Positions 1 to 10,969 of a stretch of 64,000 bases of DNA are shown piece after piece. Both the position numbers and the translations under genes were made by a program. Location: the NCBI GenBank assembly GCA_037367405.1, contig JAZKJV010005536.1:496001-560000 (forward strand), read 5' to 3'. The notes below the pieces were generated by a model that ran no database searches, had not been told where the DNA came from, and saw nothing but the letters and a program-made list of their open reading frames with translations. The DNA is from Ottelia alismoides (taxonomy: Eukaryota > Streptophyta > Magnoliopsida > Alismatales > Hydrocharitaceae). The stretch's first letter is position 1, and the number at the start of each line of letters is the position of its first letter.

Positions 1-1968
1 GAGGAAACCAACAAATTTGTTTCTATGAATCGGACTTCGTTTCAAATTGTTATGATTTTTGGAATAAAGAGAAGTAAGGATGCTTAAGATGATATTAACC
101 CATATTGACCATCATTAAGACTAATAAAACACGATTAAAGAAACAAATGATGGATTGAGGACCACTAATGACCATTATCAAACACTAATCAATGGTTAGT
201 AAAAGTTAAGCGTATTTTGCAAAAGTTAAATCGTGATTAGTGAAAGTTGATCATGATTACCATTAATTAAGCATCATTAATGAATCTAGAATCTTCTGGA
301 AAGTTCTAACTTAAGCCTTAAGTTTTGGATAAGACTTGGCCAAAACCATGGGCCAAAATCATGGATCGCTAACCATGGTTAAGGTCTAAACCATGGTTTA
401 CTAACCATGATTAGTGGTTTTCTGAAGCGTATAAATACCCCCCTACCCATTCATTCTCTATGATTTCCACTACCACCACTACACCGAGGGATAGGGTCGA
501 GAGGCTGGGAGGAGGAGAGGGAGGCGGGGAAGGAGCACAAGCGAAGTGCTGCTGGAAGGACGAGGAGGAGGAAGGCACGGTCCTCTCTTACTTGGCTTCA
601 TAAGTAAACTCTAACTTGAGCTAGGTTTTCGATTCATCTTCTTCTAGCTTAATTTTCAATTATCTTCCTTTTCCGATTCATTTTCTGTTGTGGTTCGAGA
701 ATAAAACTGTGTAACACACTATTTAGGTTTTGGCAGCAATACACATCAGTGAACCCTGTGATTAATCACACTTTCACTCACCTAAGACGCATGGTGTCTA
801 CTGATTCTCCATCTCTTGCAGTTTGATTATATTCTTTAAGTTTCATTGTTGTTTTCCTCTCAGTGATTTTATAGAGGAAAGTCTTTCTATTTTTCTTTTA
901 AAATTTGTCCCGATATAAGTGGAAACTCAACCAAAATTTTCATAGAAATATGCCCCAATATAAGGAGAAACTCTATCGAAATTTTCCTAGAAATAACACC
1001 TTGTATAAGAGGAAGCACTGCTGAAATTTCAAGATAAAATATGTTGTTCGTGTTCTTCGTGTGTTCTTCGCGTTCTTTGTGTTCTTCATTTTTTCTTCGC
1101 ATTCTTGGCACATTCTTAGCATTTTTAATACGAAAATGGAATTCGATCGTTTCAGGAGCCATAAATCATCCTTTCTAAAAAAGAATCACGATAAAGCACT
1201 GCATACGTGAGAGAGAGTTTCTGTTGGGTTTTCATATGAGATCGTTGAGATTCTAATTTTATGCTCCTTGCTACGAAGAACCCTAATTTGGCTATTTTGG
1301 AGAAAATATGAAAAGTTTCTTTGTGATTTCAACTATAATAAGGTTTGATCATCGAATTGATGCAGTGGCTTGGAAAGTTAGGGCGGCGGCATGAGCTCAC
1401 CAGATCAACGCAATCTCCAATCCCGAAGTTTGTCCACAGCTTTGGAGTCCATGAGTGGTGGGGTTCCCCTGGACTAATTCTTGACGTGGAATAGAAAGGA
1501 ATATGAGTTAAACTAATGAGAAGAAATAAAACTTTTTGTGAAAACAAGTTTTGAAAATTATACATTTGTTTGCTTTTATCTTCTTCGTTACTTAGCATTC
1601 TCTAATTGTTATCCTACAATTTACGGAAAACCCAACATGTATCGGTGAGCCATCACAAGGACTTTAGTAATCCATCCAGCTAACATCATAGTCATCCAGA
1701 CAACCACAATAGCTTTACTTTGTATGGTAGTTAGTAATCTTTTTGTGTATTTCCTTTCCAGATGATGTACATGTAAATGGTTATAGTGGGGCAATTTATC
1801 ATGTAAAATTTATTTTGTGAATGGAAAAGTGTTGAAATACTTCCTTCTGAATATTTTTTTGACTGCAGTCTGTTTCTGAATGCTAGTTGTAATTCCTGAA
1901 TAAATTATTACCGAGTAATTAGATCTAGTTATGGGAGGATCTGACAATCGAGAATTGGGGTTGTGATA
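1..1968 (+). repeat. 5' LTR of outer chromovirus, left end outside window
   Basis: Base 1 corresponds to about 59367 in the 3' LTR, and the two copies run in parallel to about 1966/61878. They differ by many substitutions and small indels, and by one large difference: the 3' copy carries about 585 bp (60719-61304) that is missing here near 1377. The copy ends just before a tRNA-Met primer site. Three short ORFs on the minus strand (887-1162, 1329-1598) have no recognisable product and lie wholly in the LTR. Confidence 0.88.
430..437 (+). promoter_or_regulatory. TATA box of outer 5' LTR
   Basis: TATAAATA lies in the LTR about 1.5 kb before the primer site and is followed by a C-rich stretch and CCACTACCACCACTAC, a plausible initiation region. 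The 3' LTR has TATAAATT at the matching place (59809-59816). Several ACCATGG-like repeats lie upstream at about 340-410. Transcription from here is inferred. Confidence 0.6.
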
Positions 1969-1971
1969 GTT

Positions 1972-1984
1972 TGGTATTAGAGCC
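1972..1984 (+). other. Primer binding site, initiator tRNA-Met type
   Basis: TGGTATTAGAGCC follows the 5' LTR by a few bases. It matches the usual plant tRNA-iMet primer site TGGTATCAGAGCC with one C-to-T change, the kind expected from decay of methylated cytosine. Confidence 0.8.
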
Positions 1985-2165
1985 CGGATACTCTAGTAAT
2001 TTATTCAGTAATTAATAAATATGAGCGGTATTGAAAAACTAAGGTTGTCTTAAGATCCTTTGATCTTAATAAGTGACTGCAGTACCATTCACAAGTCATT
2101 GTCCCTTATGTACATCATGCTAAAATTTATAGGACCTAACCTTTGGCCTTGATTCATCCAGGATC

Positions 2166-2935
2166 ATGGCAAACCAAGACGTGTCTAGGCAATTAGCAGC
2201 TATGATGACAATGCTGCAAGAGATGGGGCAAAAGCATCGTGCATTAGAGGAGAGGCTCAATGCACAAGCTGAGAGACTTGAGACATCCATACCAGTGGAT
2301 GCTAGGATTGAAGGTTCTGTCCATCTTTCTGAGGAAGAATCTAGTTACCATCCTTCTACTGAGTCTGCTCCTACTCCAGATGAAGAAGCAATGGAGAAGG
2401 CCCTTCTTAGACACCAAAAATTACTAGACAATTACCGAAAGGGAAATATTCCTCGATTCAAGGGCATAGAGATACTTGCTGAGGCAGAACTATGGCTTGA
2501 TGATGTCAGCAGGATGTTGAGAATAATACACGCACCAACAGACATTTGGGTGCACTTTGCTTATTACTCCCTAGCAGACTATGCAAGACAATGGTGGAGA
2601 GCAATTTCCAAGAAATTAGTAGATCTCGTTCCATGTGATATCTTTGAAGAAAGGTTCCGAGCTCACTTCCGTCCCTCCCATTAGAAGAAATAAAGAGGAG
2701 GGAGTTGGGTTCAATGACCCAAGGTTTGAAGAATATACGAGATTATCATATTCACTTTTCAGAGCTGCTACATTACTCCCCAACTCTAGAAGCTTCACCA
2801 CAAGAATGTCTTATCAAATTTGTTAGTAGGCTTCAGGGAGATCTTAGAGAGATGCTTGCAGATTTTAGAGCCACCACGATAGATGAAGCCATGGACATCA
2901 CTTCTCGTATAGGGACAGAAAGTGATGAAAACTAG
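2166..2935 (+). pseudogene. gag: gag capsid region of outer chromovirus, frameshifted
   Basis: The start ATG follows the primer site by about 180 bp. The first part (2166-2684) shows an N-terminal coiled-coil-like stretch (QLAAMMTMLQEMGQKHRALE) and then the retrotransposon gag domain with residues such as IPRFKG, AELWLDDV, YYSLADYARQWW and FEERFRAHF. The frame then shifts, and the capsid continues at 2705-2935 (IHFSELLHYSPTLE, then LREMLADFRATT) before a stop. In the family this protein forms the virus-like particle in the cytoplasm. The break separates two halves of one domain, so the copy cannot make normal gag. Confidence 0.85.
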
Positions 2936-3024
2936 CAAAGAAGAAGCTTCCACTTTACTGGTGGACCATCCAAAGTAAGGCGAATTATCATCCAGTTGGT
3001 TCCAGTATAAGCTCACCACATACT

Positions 3025-3270
3025 TTGGGTTGGGAACTATCAGGAAGAGGGGGTTTTGCTAGACCTCTACTAAATCCTCGGGACTCAGCAGTAGGAGCTA
3101 GTACATCTATGGTTGGGTCTTCAGCTCAAACAGGGACATGTGTGTATTATTACTGTCATCAGGAAGGCCACATCAAGAAAGACTATCCAAAGTTGAGAGA
3201 TTCGGGGTTTAAACCAACCCTAATTAACAGTGTAACTTCCACCCTGAGCAATGGAACAACACGCGGATGA
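3025..3270 (+). pseudogene. gag: gag zinc-knuckle region, degraded
   Basis: This stretch continues gag into the nucleocapsid part. CHQEGHIKKDYPK near 3150-3195 is a CCHC knuckle (C-x2-C-x4-H-x4-C) in which the first and last cysteines read as tyrosine, so RNA binding through zinc should be lost. The surrounding serine- and glycine-rich linker is normal for plant gypsy gag. No start codon is needed, since this is an internal piece of a broken polyprotein. Confidence 0.7.
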
Positions 3271-3452
3271 GACATGGTAGAGGTCATGGCTCACAAGGAG
3301 CATCTCCTACACAACAACCATGACAAAGTGTTGCGGGTTCTAGATTGCTTGTTCCTAATGGCCAGCTCAATGATATCACTGAAGAACAAGCCTATAATTC
3401 GGGCACGGTCGTATGAGGTACCATTACTATTCATGGCTTTTCAGTACATGCC

Positions 3453-3999
3453 TTGTTTGATTCTGGTGCTTCACATTCATTTATTGCTCGACGGTTAGTA
3501 CCCACTTTGGGTAAGATACCAATAGAAGTACAACAGTCCTATCTGATCAAAGGATCAAGAGGACAAGTATTTATAGTACGAGAAATCATGGATGACTGTA
3601 GTACTGATAGTAGGATATCAGTTACCTATCTCACTACTACTAAGAAATGGGTGATGTTGATCTCATCCTGGTGATGGACTGGTTAGAAAGGCATCATGCA
3701 TTCCTTGACTGTTTTTAGAAAATAATAACTTTCACCTTCCTAACTCGATAGAGTTCCAGTTCATTGAAAAGACATCCAATGATAATGTTGAAAATATCTC
3801 TACTTTGAAGGCACAACAATTGTTAGAGAAAGGGCACCGAGGCTACTTAGCGTATTTATCCACTACATTAGGGTCAGACAGAATGATAGAAGATGTACCC
3901 AAAGTGTGCGAGCTGCCTGATATATTTTCAGAAGAGCTACGTGGGTTACCACCTGAGTGAGAGATTGAATTTGAAATCTCTCTCGCACCTGATACTCAG
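3453..3999 (+). pseudogene. pol: Retropepsin-like protease and pol N-terminus of outer element
   Basis: FDSGASHSFIARR at the start is the aspartic-protease active site (D-S-G-A). About 70 residues on, MDWLERHHA matches the end of the domain in plant gypsy elements. The frame shifts around 3660-3720. The pol linker then reads toward the RT (DRMIEDVPKVCELPDIFSEEL, then EIEFEISLAPDTQ) with one stop. The reading stops at 3999 where element A is inserted and resumes in RT at 47305. Confidence 0.85.
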
Positions 4000-5615
4000 T
4001 GATGAGTCCGAGATTTACCTGTTTAATTGGTGTGAATTAAGCTTTAATGTGTCATTGTAATTATGTCGAGAATTTAGAATTGATCAAGAAATAACCACAG
4101 TTAATTAATCAATTTTAAACAGCATGGTTTTATATTTATTTTACTTGGGCAAGTCCCAAGGTCAAACTCAAGGAGGTAAAGGAACAACCTAGAATTTTTT
4201 CTATCAAAGTTCGTACCTGATTTTTGAGATAATATTTTTTGGTATTTTTAATGCAATTTTGAGATGCAAAATGCAAATGTGGCCAATTTTAGATATTGAA
4301 TTGAAATTTCCAATCAAACAATGTCCGAAAATTATGAAATTTGGCTGAGATGTCGATTATGATGAAATGAATGCAGTATACTTTTTTTGGAATCTTTGGA
4401 TGCAAGATAAATATTTTATGAATTTATGAATGCAAATAAAGTGAATTTCATATTTAATTATAATAAATATTAAAACTATTTTTTTCAAGGGATAAAATTA
4501 TCCAAGATCTACCACTAGGTGATTGATCTCAGAAAAATCCTAAAACTTAAAAATATGAGTTTTAATACCTATTAAAAATTAAAGATTGAAATATACAAAA
4601 TGATTTTTATAGAGCAAACCATCCACCAAATGCAATTCATTTTGGGAATAATATAAATACAACTAATTCTACAGTCCGTGAATTTTTGGCAATTTTTCAA
4701 GCAATAGTTAATATATTAAGAATTTCCAAGCACAGAGTGGATAAAATATACAATTTTCTATGAGAATAATTATTGCCAATTTACCGTAGTACATTAAAAT
4801 ATCACAAATTTGCCATAATGTCAAGAATTAGTTGAAGAACATCATGCAAAATTTTAAATAATAAAATGATGCAATAAAGAGGTCTAGAAAAACGGGGGAA
4901 CACATGGGTTTATTTCCAAGTACAATAAATAAATTAAAATAAAAAAAATGCAGAGAGGGGTTAAATATTAATTACCAAAACTGCTGGGGGGTCGACTGCA
5001 AAATTTTTTAGATGCATGTACGAAGCACGTGCCCAGGGTGGCTGGACCTGGTTGCGAATGGGAGAACCTCCATGTATGTCGTCGCAAAATTTCCAAGGGG
5101 CACGTGGGACGAAAGAGGGGCTTTTCTGGAGATGGGTTGATCTTGAGGGTCTCCTTTGCAAAAGTTCCAAGGCGTCACGTGAGGAGCACGTGACCGCCTT
5201 TGGACTTGATCCAGGTGGAGCGCTAGAAGGCGTTGAGGACAGAGATGGTTGTAGGCAACTGGCGCGGAGGAGGGGCGTCAGTGCTCCGTACGGAGAAGGT
5301 TGACCGACGAGCTGCAGGTGGCTGCAGTGGTTCTTCTTTGTTGGCGAAAGAAACAATGAAGATGGTGATCGAAGGGATGGAGTTTGCTGCGGTTGACAGA
5401 GATATCGAAGAAGATGAAGTTGGTGGTGGAACGTTGGACGTTGGCTCTACGACGTTGCGAGGCCGGAGCAAGGCGGCAACTCGAGGAGGTGCTGCAACGA
5501 CCAAGATGGTCGGATATCGCTTCAGGTGGAGATGAGCTCCGGGCTGTCACCACCAGACCTAATCTTCGTATTCTCGTGCAGCCGACGGATGCTTCAATGA
5601 GGCCTTGGCGATGTG

Positions 5616-5623
5616 TTTTTATA
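5616..5623 (-). promoter_or_regulatory. TATA box in element A LTR
   Basis: TATAAAAA reads on the minus strand, about 1.5 kb from the U3 end. The matching place in the other LTR keeps it (45761-45768). Confidence 0.5.
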
Positions 5624-5955
5624 GCAGAGAAGAAGGGGACCGATGAGGGAATCAGATGGAGCGTTAGGAGAAGGAAGGAGATCAAGGCAGAGATCTTGAC
5701 GAGGAGGTCGGGGACGATGAGATTAGGAGGTGGCGACCAGATTGATTGGAAGGTTATTGCGGGATGGAGATTAGATTGGCGAAGGACGGGGGTGACACCG
5801 GTTTTGGAAGGGGATCGACGACCCAAGAAGGAAGGTGGTCGGAGAAGAGATACGTGGAGGCGATCTGATTGGCAAGCAGAGAGATATGCGATGGTGGCAG
5901 CAATATTCGTGGCAGAGGAGCGGCAAGTGGTGGTGCCCACCGGATTTGGAAAGAA

Positions 5956-5971
5956 GGGGGGGGGGGGGGGG
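5956..5971. repeat. G16 mononucleotide run in LTR of A
   Basis: Sixteen consecutive G, absent from the other LTR copy, so it expanded after insertion. Confidence 0.9.
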
Positions 5972-7163
5972 CGAAGGTGACAACACGTGCTGGCCACGTG
6001 CCGGAGGGGCACGTGCGCAACACGTGCAAGGTCTATTTTTTAAATTTTGTTAATTTATTATAAATATTTTAAATTTTTTATATAAAAATAAGCGAAAATA
6101 AAGGCTAAAAAAGGTTGACATGTAGCAGCTCCAGAAGCTGCCACGTGTCAGCCCCAGAAAAATTGAAAAAAATTCAAAGATAATTCTAAAAGAAATAGCT
6201 AACGATCTCGGATCGAAAAACTTTCTTCATGAAAGTTGTTCGTCTCGATGAGATCTTCAAATTTATGAACTGATCAGAACCAAAATCGATCATTTGTACA
6301 GAGTGATATTTTTGGGGTATCCCATGTACATAGAATATCTTGATTTTTAGGTTTTATAATTTTTTGTTATTTTTAAACCAGATAAAAATCTGCAAAAAAT
6401 GATAACATCAAAGATAAATATTTACATATTGGATTTTTATGAAGTAAGAAAAATAATAAAAAAATAAAATACGAAAAAGATAATTTTTGTATAGACAGTT
6501 AGTGAAGACTCGGACTCGGTTAATTTCTTTAATTTCAAGCTCAATTTAATTTGAATTTTTATGCATTTTAATAAAACTTTTATCAAATCAAATAAATGAA
6601 ATAGAAATAAAATAAAATGAGTTAATTCTGTACATGAAATATTAGGTCAAAAATCGTTAAAATACAAAATGTACAAAAGAGGTCCAAAACCCAGCTTTCG
6701 CATATGAGCTCCGATTCACTTGCACTTGATCTTGTTTTGAAGATATTTTAATGTACATTAGTTCAAAAGTGAGTAGTATCAAATCGGATACTGGATGAGG
6801 AAGATATCAAGGTTTTAGTGTGGAATCCTGGAATTAGTGTTTGGGTTTTTGGTCCACTTATTTAGGTTAGTGATTTTTTTATTTTCATTTATTCTTGTTA
6901 GTAATGTGTACACAATGGAGGTGACTTCAGGTCATTTGGAGTTATAATGAATTAGTTAAAAATCAAGGAAGTTAGGCTATTATTTAGGTCATTTTGGCTG
7001 AGATTTGTGGCTTCTTTTTTTGTGCAATAATGAGTGATAAAATGCAATTTTTTCAATAAATGCATGAATGTGAATTATGTAGAATAAATGAAGAAATGCC
7101 AATGATTTTTAGGTATTTGAGCTTAATTCATGACTTTTAGAGTGCTGAATCTGAGATTCATCA

Positions 7164-7180
7164 TCGCCCTATAGTTAAAC
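7164..7180 (-). other. Polypurine tract of element A (degraded)
   Basis: On the minus strand AACTATAGGGCGA directly precedes the LTR start TGATGAATC. B and D have TTTAAGTATAGGGGG at the same place, so this is the plus-strand primer site with two or three changes. Confidence 0.7.
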
Positions 7181-8460
7181 CATGCTCATCCCTGAGCATC
7201 ATAAGAAATTCAATGAGGTGAAATGAGATTGGGTTCCATACCAAGACCATGAGCAAAATGTGAAAATGAAACTAGGTCTGACCTTTAGATTATTAGTTTG
7301 ACAGAACTTCTGTGAGACTTAGAATTTTAAAATCAACTGCCTTCAAGTTCTACACGTCATTGCCACAGTTTCGGCTCAGAAGTCATCTTAGATCAATCCT
7401 CTTCCCAAAGCATAAACCATGAATGTTAAACAATCGACTCATGTGTGTGAAAGGTTTTAGCTCTTCCCATCCAGAATGTAGGAATACCATGCAAACCTCC
7501 TCTCCAGTAACTCATCCTCGGGGAGTCAGGTATTTCCTTATAAGGTCTGTCGCGTTGTGTTCACCATCGAATAGAGGGAGAAATTAGAAGAAGGAGAAGA
7601 GAACTGGAGGGTGGCCAGTGTAGTCACCTCTCCTTGTGAAGCCGGCCAGTTTAACCAAGTCTCCACCAAGATCTGTAGGTTTTCTTGAAGCTTGGACTTT
7701 TTTTCGATCAAATATGTATTTGGTAGTAGGCTTCTTTGTGTTTGTTAGCTCTGATTGGATCTTGTTGTGCCCCTACAGATATTGAATCTTTTTTTCCGTA
7801 CATGTTTTGGGGTCTTAGAAAAAATTGTGCCCAGTCGTTGATCTCTTTTTCGAAGCTTTATTTCAACCCGTACTCCAGTCTTTAGATGCCCACGCTACCA
7901 GAAAAGAAACTCACACAGTCTTCCAAAACCCCATCTAAGTTGAGCTAAGTGCATAGTACAAGAGTATAAATTAATTCCCTATTCCAGAGTCATACCAAGA
8001 ATGAAGAGACCAGGTAAGGCACTAAGAGTCAAACGCTGCACAATGTCATGTAGAACTCAAAGAATTAAGTTGTAGAGCCGAAGCTTCTAAAATCCTCTTT
8101 CTTGGTGAAGTTCCTCTTAAAATTAGGTGGATTAAAGTCAAGTCTAAACCACTCTCGGTTTCTGCTCATAACTCGGTTAAGAACCCAAGGACTTTTCATA
8201 AATGCAATGAACGTAATGCTAGTGCAGGTGTGTGAAATGTAAAGAATTTTTTTATTTGTTTTTTTAGAGTTTTTTAATGCAAGGAAATTTTTTTTGAACA
8301 AATTTTTGGTTGGACACAGTTAGTGTTAGTAGCAAAACTTCCTTTTTTTGTTTTTATTGTTGTTTTTTTTTCAAGTTAGTTACCTACCCTATAAATACAT
8401 ATAGACTTAACGCGGAAGTACGAACTATGGGTAAAATATATACACAGTATACACACACCC
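7181..8460 (-). other. 3' untranslated region of element A
   Basis: No ORF of interest. The stretch aligns in patches with 30181-31470 of element B (CTCATCCCTGAGCAT versus CTCGTCCCCGAGCAC, GAATTAAGT, TTAGGTGGATTAA). A and B therefore share their 3' region by descent. Short T-rich runs lie near 7780 and 8340. Confidence 0.65.
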
Positions 8461-8463
8461 CCC

Positions 8464-8705
8464 TATACTTTGCGAGTGTTGTGTCCTTTGAGCACAAGAA
8501 GCATAGAGAAGACATAGCTCAGGCTAAGCGTAAGAGAGTGAAAAAGAAAAAAATAGATAGATCGTCCTGCCCCCCTATACTTAGGTTGTGAACAACCTAA
8601 GTATAGAAGAAGAGCAAAAATAAGGCGGTCGAGAAATGGGAATGAGGAGAGTATATACAGATGGGCATTGGTTCCCCCTATACTTAGGCCTTGGCCTAAG
8701 TAGAG
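8464..8705 (-). repeat. Hairpin array with polypurine-tract-like ends, element A
   Basis: Three inverted repeats each begin, on the plus strand, with CCCCCTATACTT. One is long and imperfect (8464-8535). The second is perfect with 15-bp arms and a 2-nt loop (8575-8606). The third has about 13-bp arms (8678-8705). Read on the minus strand, each ends AAGTATAGGGG, copying the polypurine tract. The same array is found in B and D. Confidence 0.85.
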
Positions 8706-8756
8706 GAAGAAGATGTACAAGGAGACCGATGGGTTGGGAGGGAGGATAGCCAATGA

Positions 8757-9158
8757 CTAAGGCAGTTTTCGGCCGATCTTTTTGTGAGCATGTGGTGGGA
8801 GATTGTAATGATACAGAGAAGATGAAGCATATGATTCCCAACCATTGTCAGTGTTATCCTCAGAAAAATCATGCTGGAGAGTCGATGAAGCGTATGAATC
8901 AGATGAAAGGTAACCATCATCGGAGTTATCCTCAGAGGAATAGTATTTGAAAGTGGAGGCACTCCAGATATTCTGGTTCTTTAGTTGCTTCAGTTGTTTT
9001 CTCAGAATTTGTTTCTCTTTACGATCAATCGATTCGTCCTTAGATGATGAATACTCTGAAGTACCAGTCTCAGTCAGCTGATAAGAAATTATTCCAGTAA
9101 ATTTAATGAGATCAGGAGAATCAGCTTTGGATGAATAATAGTGAGGAACAAGAGTCAT
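8757..9158 (-). CDS. Uncharacterised acidic, serine/tyrosine-rich ORF of element A
   Basis: A 133-codon ORF on the coding strand of A, just upstream of the hairpin array. I do not recognise it. It has a charged middle (DRKEKQILRKQLKQLK), then two related acidic blocks of roughly 18 residues (SSEDNSDDGYLSSDSYASS and FSEDNTDNGWESYASSS), which look like an internal duplication. It shares its frame with 9273-9638, so both may be the tail of one longer protein. B has pol in this part of its internal region, whereas nothing here resembles RT or integrase. Confidence 0.4.
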   Translation of the reverse strand: MTLVPHYYSSKADSPDLIKFTGIISYQLTETGTSEYSSSKDESIDRKEKQILRKQLKQLKNQNIWSASTFKYYSSEDNSDDGYLSSDSYASSTLQHDFSEDNTDNGWESYASSSLYHYNLPPHAHKKIGRKLP

Positions 9159-9272
9159 CCAATGTGAGTCAAAATTTGGATCCTTGCGTAGATAAGGTTT
9201 TAGAGCTTCCGAACATACCTCACTCCTGTAGATTACCCTTTTTGGGCTTGATGAGGAATCATCAGACGATTC

Positions 9273-9700
9273 CTATTCCGGAAGGTCGAAAGCGACTTTC
9301 TTTTTAGATGAAAGAGCAACCATTTTATTTCGTGTTGTCTTAATGTTGGTGCATTCCTGAGTTGTATTGAATTGGTCGAGGTGATCAGAGAAGATTTCAG
9401 CCGACTCAGGATGCGTCCATGCATATGTCTCAGGATCATAATAGAAACCCTTTCCCATGGTGAGAGCAGCAAGAAATGGAACAGTGGGGAGAGTCTCTGC
9501 ACATTTGTTCTCAATTGACTTGATGTTGGTGCATTCCTGTGTCAGGTTGATTTTATCAATGAGGACAGAGGAGATCTTGGCTGACTCAGCATGCATCCAT
9601 GCATACGTCTCAGTATCATATGAGAAGTCATTTCCCATGGTGAGAGAAGCGGGAAATGGAACAGTGGGGAGAGTCTCTAAACCATTAGTCCCCTCAACAA
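9273..9700 (-). pseudogene. Uncharacterised ORF with 60-residue tandem duplication, element A
   Basis: The main open stretch is 9273-9638 (121 codons). It consists of two copies of a 60-residue unit containing YDTETYAWMHAESAKI and YDPETYAWTHPESAEI, followed by QECTNIK in each. At the DNA level the period is 180 bp, so the frame is kept. The function is unknown. It lies downstream of the protease, where Athila elements carry pol. A second frame (9233-9514) overlaps it and is most likely a shadow. Confidence 0.45.
9330..9690. repeat. 180-bp tandem duplication
   Basis: The string ATGTTGGTGCATTCCTG occurs at 9343 and 9523, and CATGGTGAGAG and AACAGTGGGGAGAGTCTCT recur at the same 180-bp offset. 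The copies differ by roughly one base in six, so the duplication is not recent. Confidence 0.85.
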
Positions 9701-9839
9701 CCGATAGCTCATGTGTATCAACAGGGTAAGGCTCATCTACCGCTTGGTGGTTACGACTGTTGACGTCTTCGTGGGTTACCTTAGAAAATCATGGTTCCTC
9801 AAAGACTGGTTGAAATCAAAGTGCTCCCAATGATGTAAA

Positions 9840-10645
9840 ATTGATTTCCTAAGTCTCACACTCAATAATTCCTTATCCAATGCCAAGAATAGCTTTATGA
9901 GAATGATCAGAGACTAGGTGAATTCTCCTTTGTGCTCAATATCAATGACCGTGAAGTCCATTTTTAGCGGAGCACCTTGGAATGTAAAGATGACTGGTTC
10001 CTCTCGACCGCTTTATAGATCGATCAGCTAGTTGAACGACCCTCTTATATTTCTGATAGGTCCGAGTTTGAGCCTGTCAAATACAGAGGTTGGGAGGATA
10101 TTGATTGGTGAGTCATCATCGATTTGAGCATGGGTAAATATTGTGTCTTTTATTCCAGAATCAAATCTGGGAAACCGCTTCACTATGCGGCTCTTGGTTT
10201 TTCTCCTCATCACCAAGGAGGTGGCCATTGACAAGATATGTATTTCAGTCTTTCTTCTTGTCCTGCCCGACTTTTTCATCATCAATTTGCTCATTACAAA
10301 TCCTTTCAAGTCAGGGAAGTGTTCAATGGCCTGTATCAAGAGAAGTTCAAAAATCAAGCTTTTCTCTAGTGCTTCCCTTAGAGTAGGATCCAAATTCTTC
10401 AATTCTTCTCCAGTTTCAATTTTTATGAATCTTTCTGGTTTTTCGATTTTTTTGGAGTTTTCGGTGTGATGTGGTGATGTGGTCTGTTCCATAGATGAGA
10501 AGGGATTTTGATTAGCTGAGTAAGAATCAGAGTTCGAGTTTCTTAGGGGAATAGTATGCAGAAGTGTTGCTGTCAGAGTCATCCCTAGCGTGAACATAGT
10601 CCATGGGTTTCTGAATATCCTCGGGGTTCTCAACATTAGATCCAA
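9840..10645 (-). pseudogene. Athila-like protease of element A, active-site glycine lost
   Basis: The stretch 10028-10645 aligns with the gag linker and protease of element B: ILSMATS versus VLSVATT, then IDDDSPINILP versus LDNGSSINLMP, then LKLGPIRNIRG versus LNLGPLRKSRA. The retropepsin motif D-x-G-S reads D-D-D-S, so the essential glycine is aspartate and the enzyme should be inactive. Beyond the stop at 10028, KMDFTVIDIE continues the domain (B has YMVDFTVLDME) with two stops in between. The frame differs by one from the ORF upstream, which marks a frameshift near 10535. Confidence 0.7.
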
Positions 10646-10840
10646 TTATTTCTTCCTCTACTTTCATACCCGAGCTTCCGTAAAATGCAATTAGTCGGTC
10701 AGTGAAATTTCTTAATTTTTCCTCCATTAATTCATATCTCCTAGTAATCTTCGAAATGTCATCCTCCAAAATTTTTTCATGATTAATTATGGGAGCAGTT
10801 TGCTTAAATCCATGTTGAAAAAGATCCGACTGTCATGAAG

Positions 10841-10887
10841 CAACTTCCTAAATAGTATTTTTTTAAAAAATAATATTTAGGAAGTTG
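10841..10887. repeat. AT-rich inverted repeat within LINE 5' part
   Basis: A 47-bp near-perfect inverted repeat with arms starting CAACTTCCTAAATA and ending TATTTAGGAAGTTG and a T/A-run centre. It interrupts sequence before the LINE coding part. It may be a tiny insertion, since CCGACT occurs on both sides (10826 and 10891). Confidence 0.75.
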
Positions 10888-10969
10888 TCTCCGACTATTT
10901 TACGCTGGCTGTCGGCTACCTAATGCAACCCTCCTCATTTACCCGAACTTGGGACCGGCCATGGTTGGT

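Larger units (their letters stand above)
4000..7163 (-). repeat. Element A LTR (downstream, 3' copy in element orientation)
   Basis: It is a 3164-bp direct repeat of 15606-16890 plus 45423-47299. A U5 stem-loop with its flanking motif lies at 4140-4175, a GC-rich block with many CACGTG palindromes at about 4980-6160, and a hairpin with GAGATCT-like core at 6228-6268. It ends in a 21-bp near-palindrome (7143-7163). Overlapping ORFs on both strands at 5000-6060 (up to 244 codons) have the skewed composition of GC-rich LTR and are not credible genes. Confidence 0.9.

Noticed and set aside
5278..6012. 244-codon ORF in LTR of A and overlapping plus-strand ORFs
   Set aside because: GC-rich LTR with open frames on both strands; broken differently in the other LTR copy (45378-46148).
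8464..8705. CRISPR-like or host MITE array
   Set aside because: Units are palindromic with no spacer structure, occur at the same place in three LTR elements and lack target duplications.
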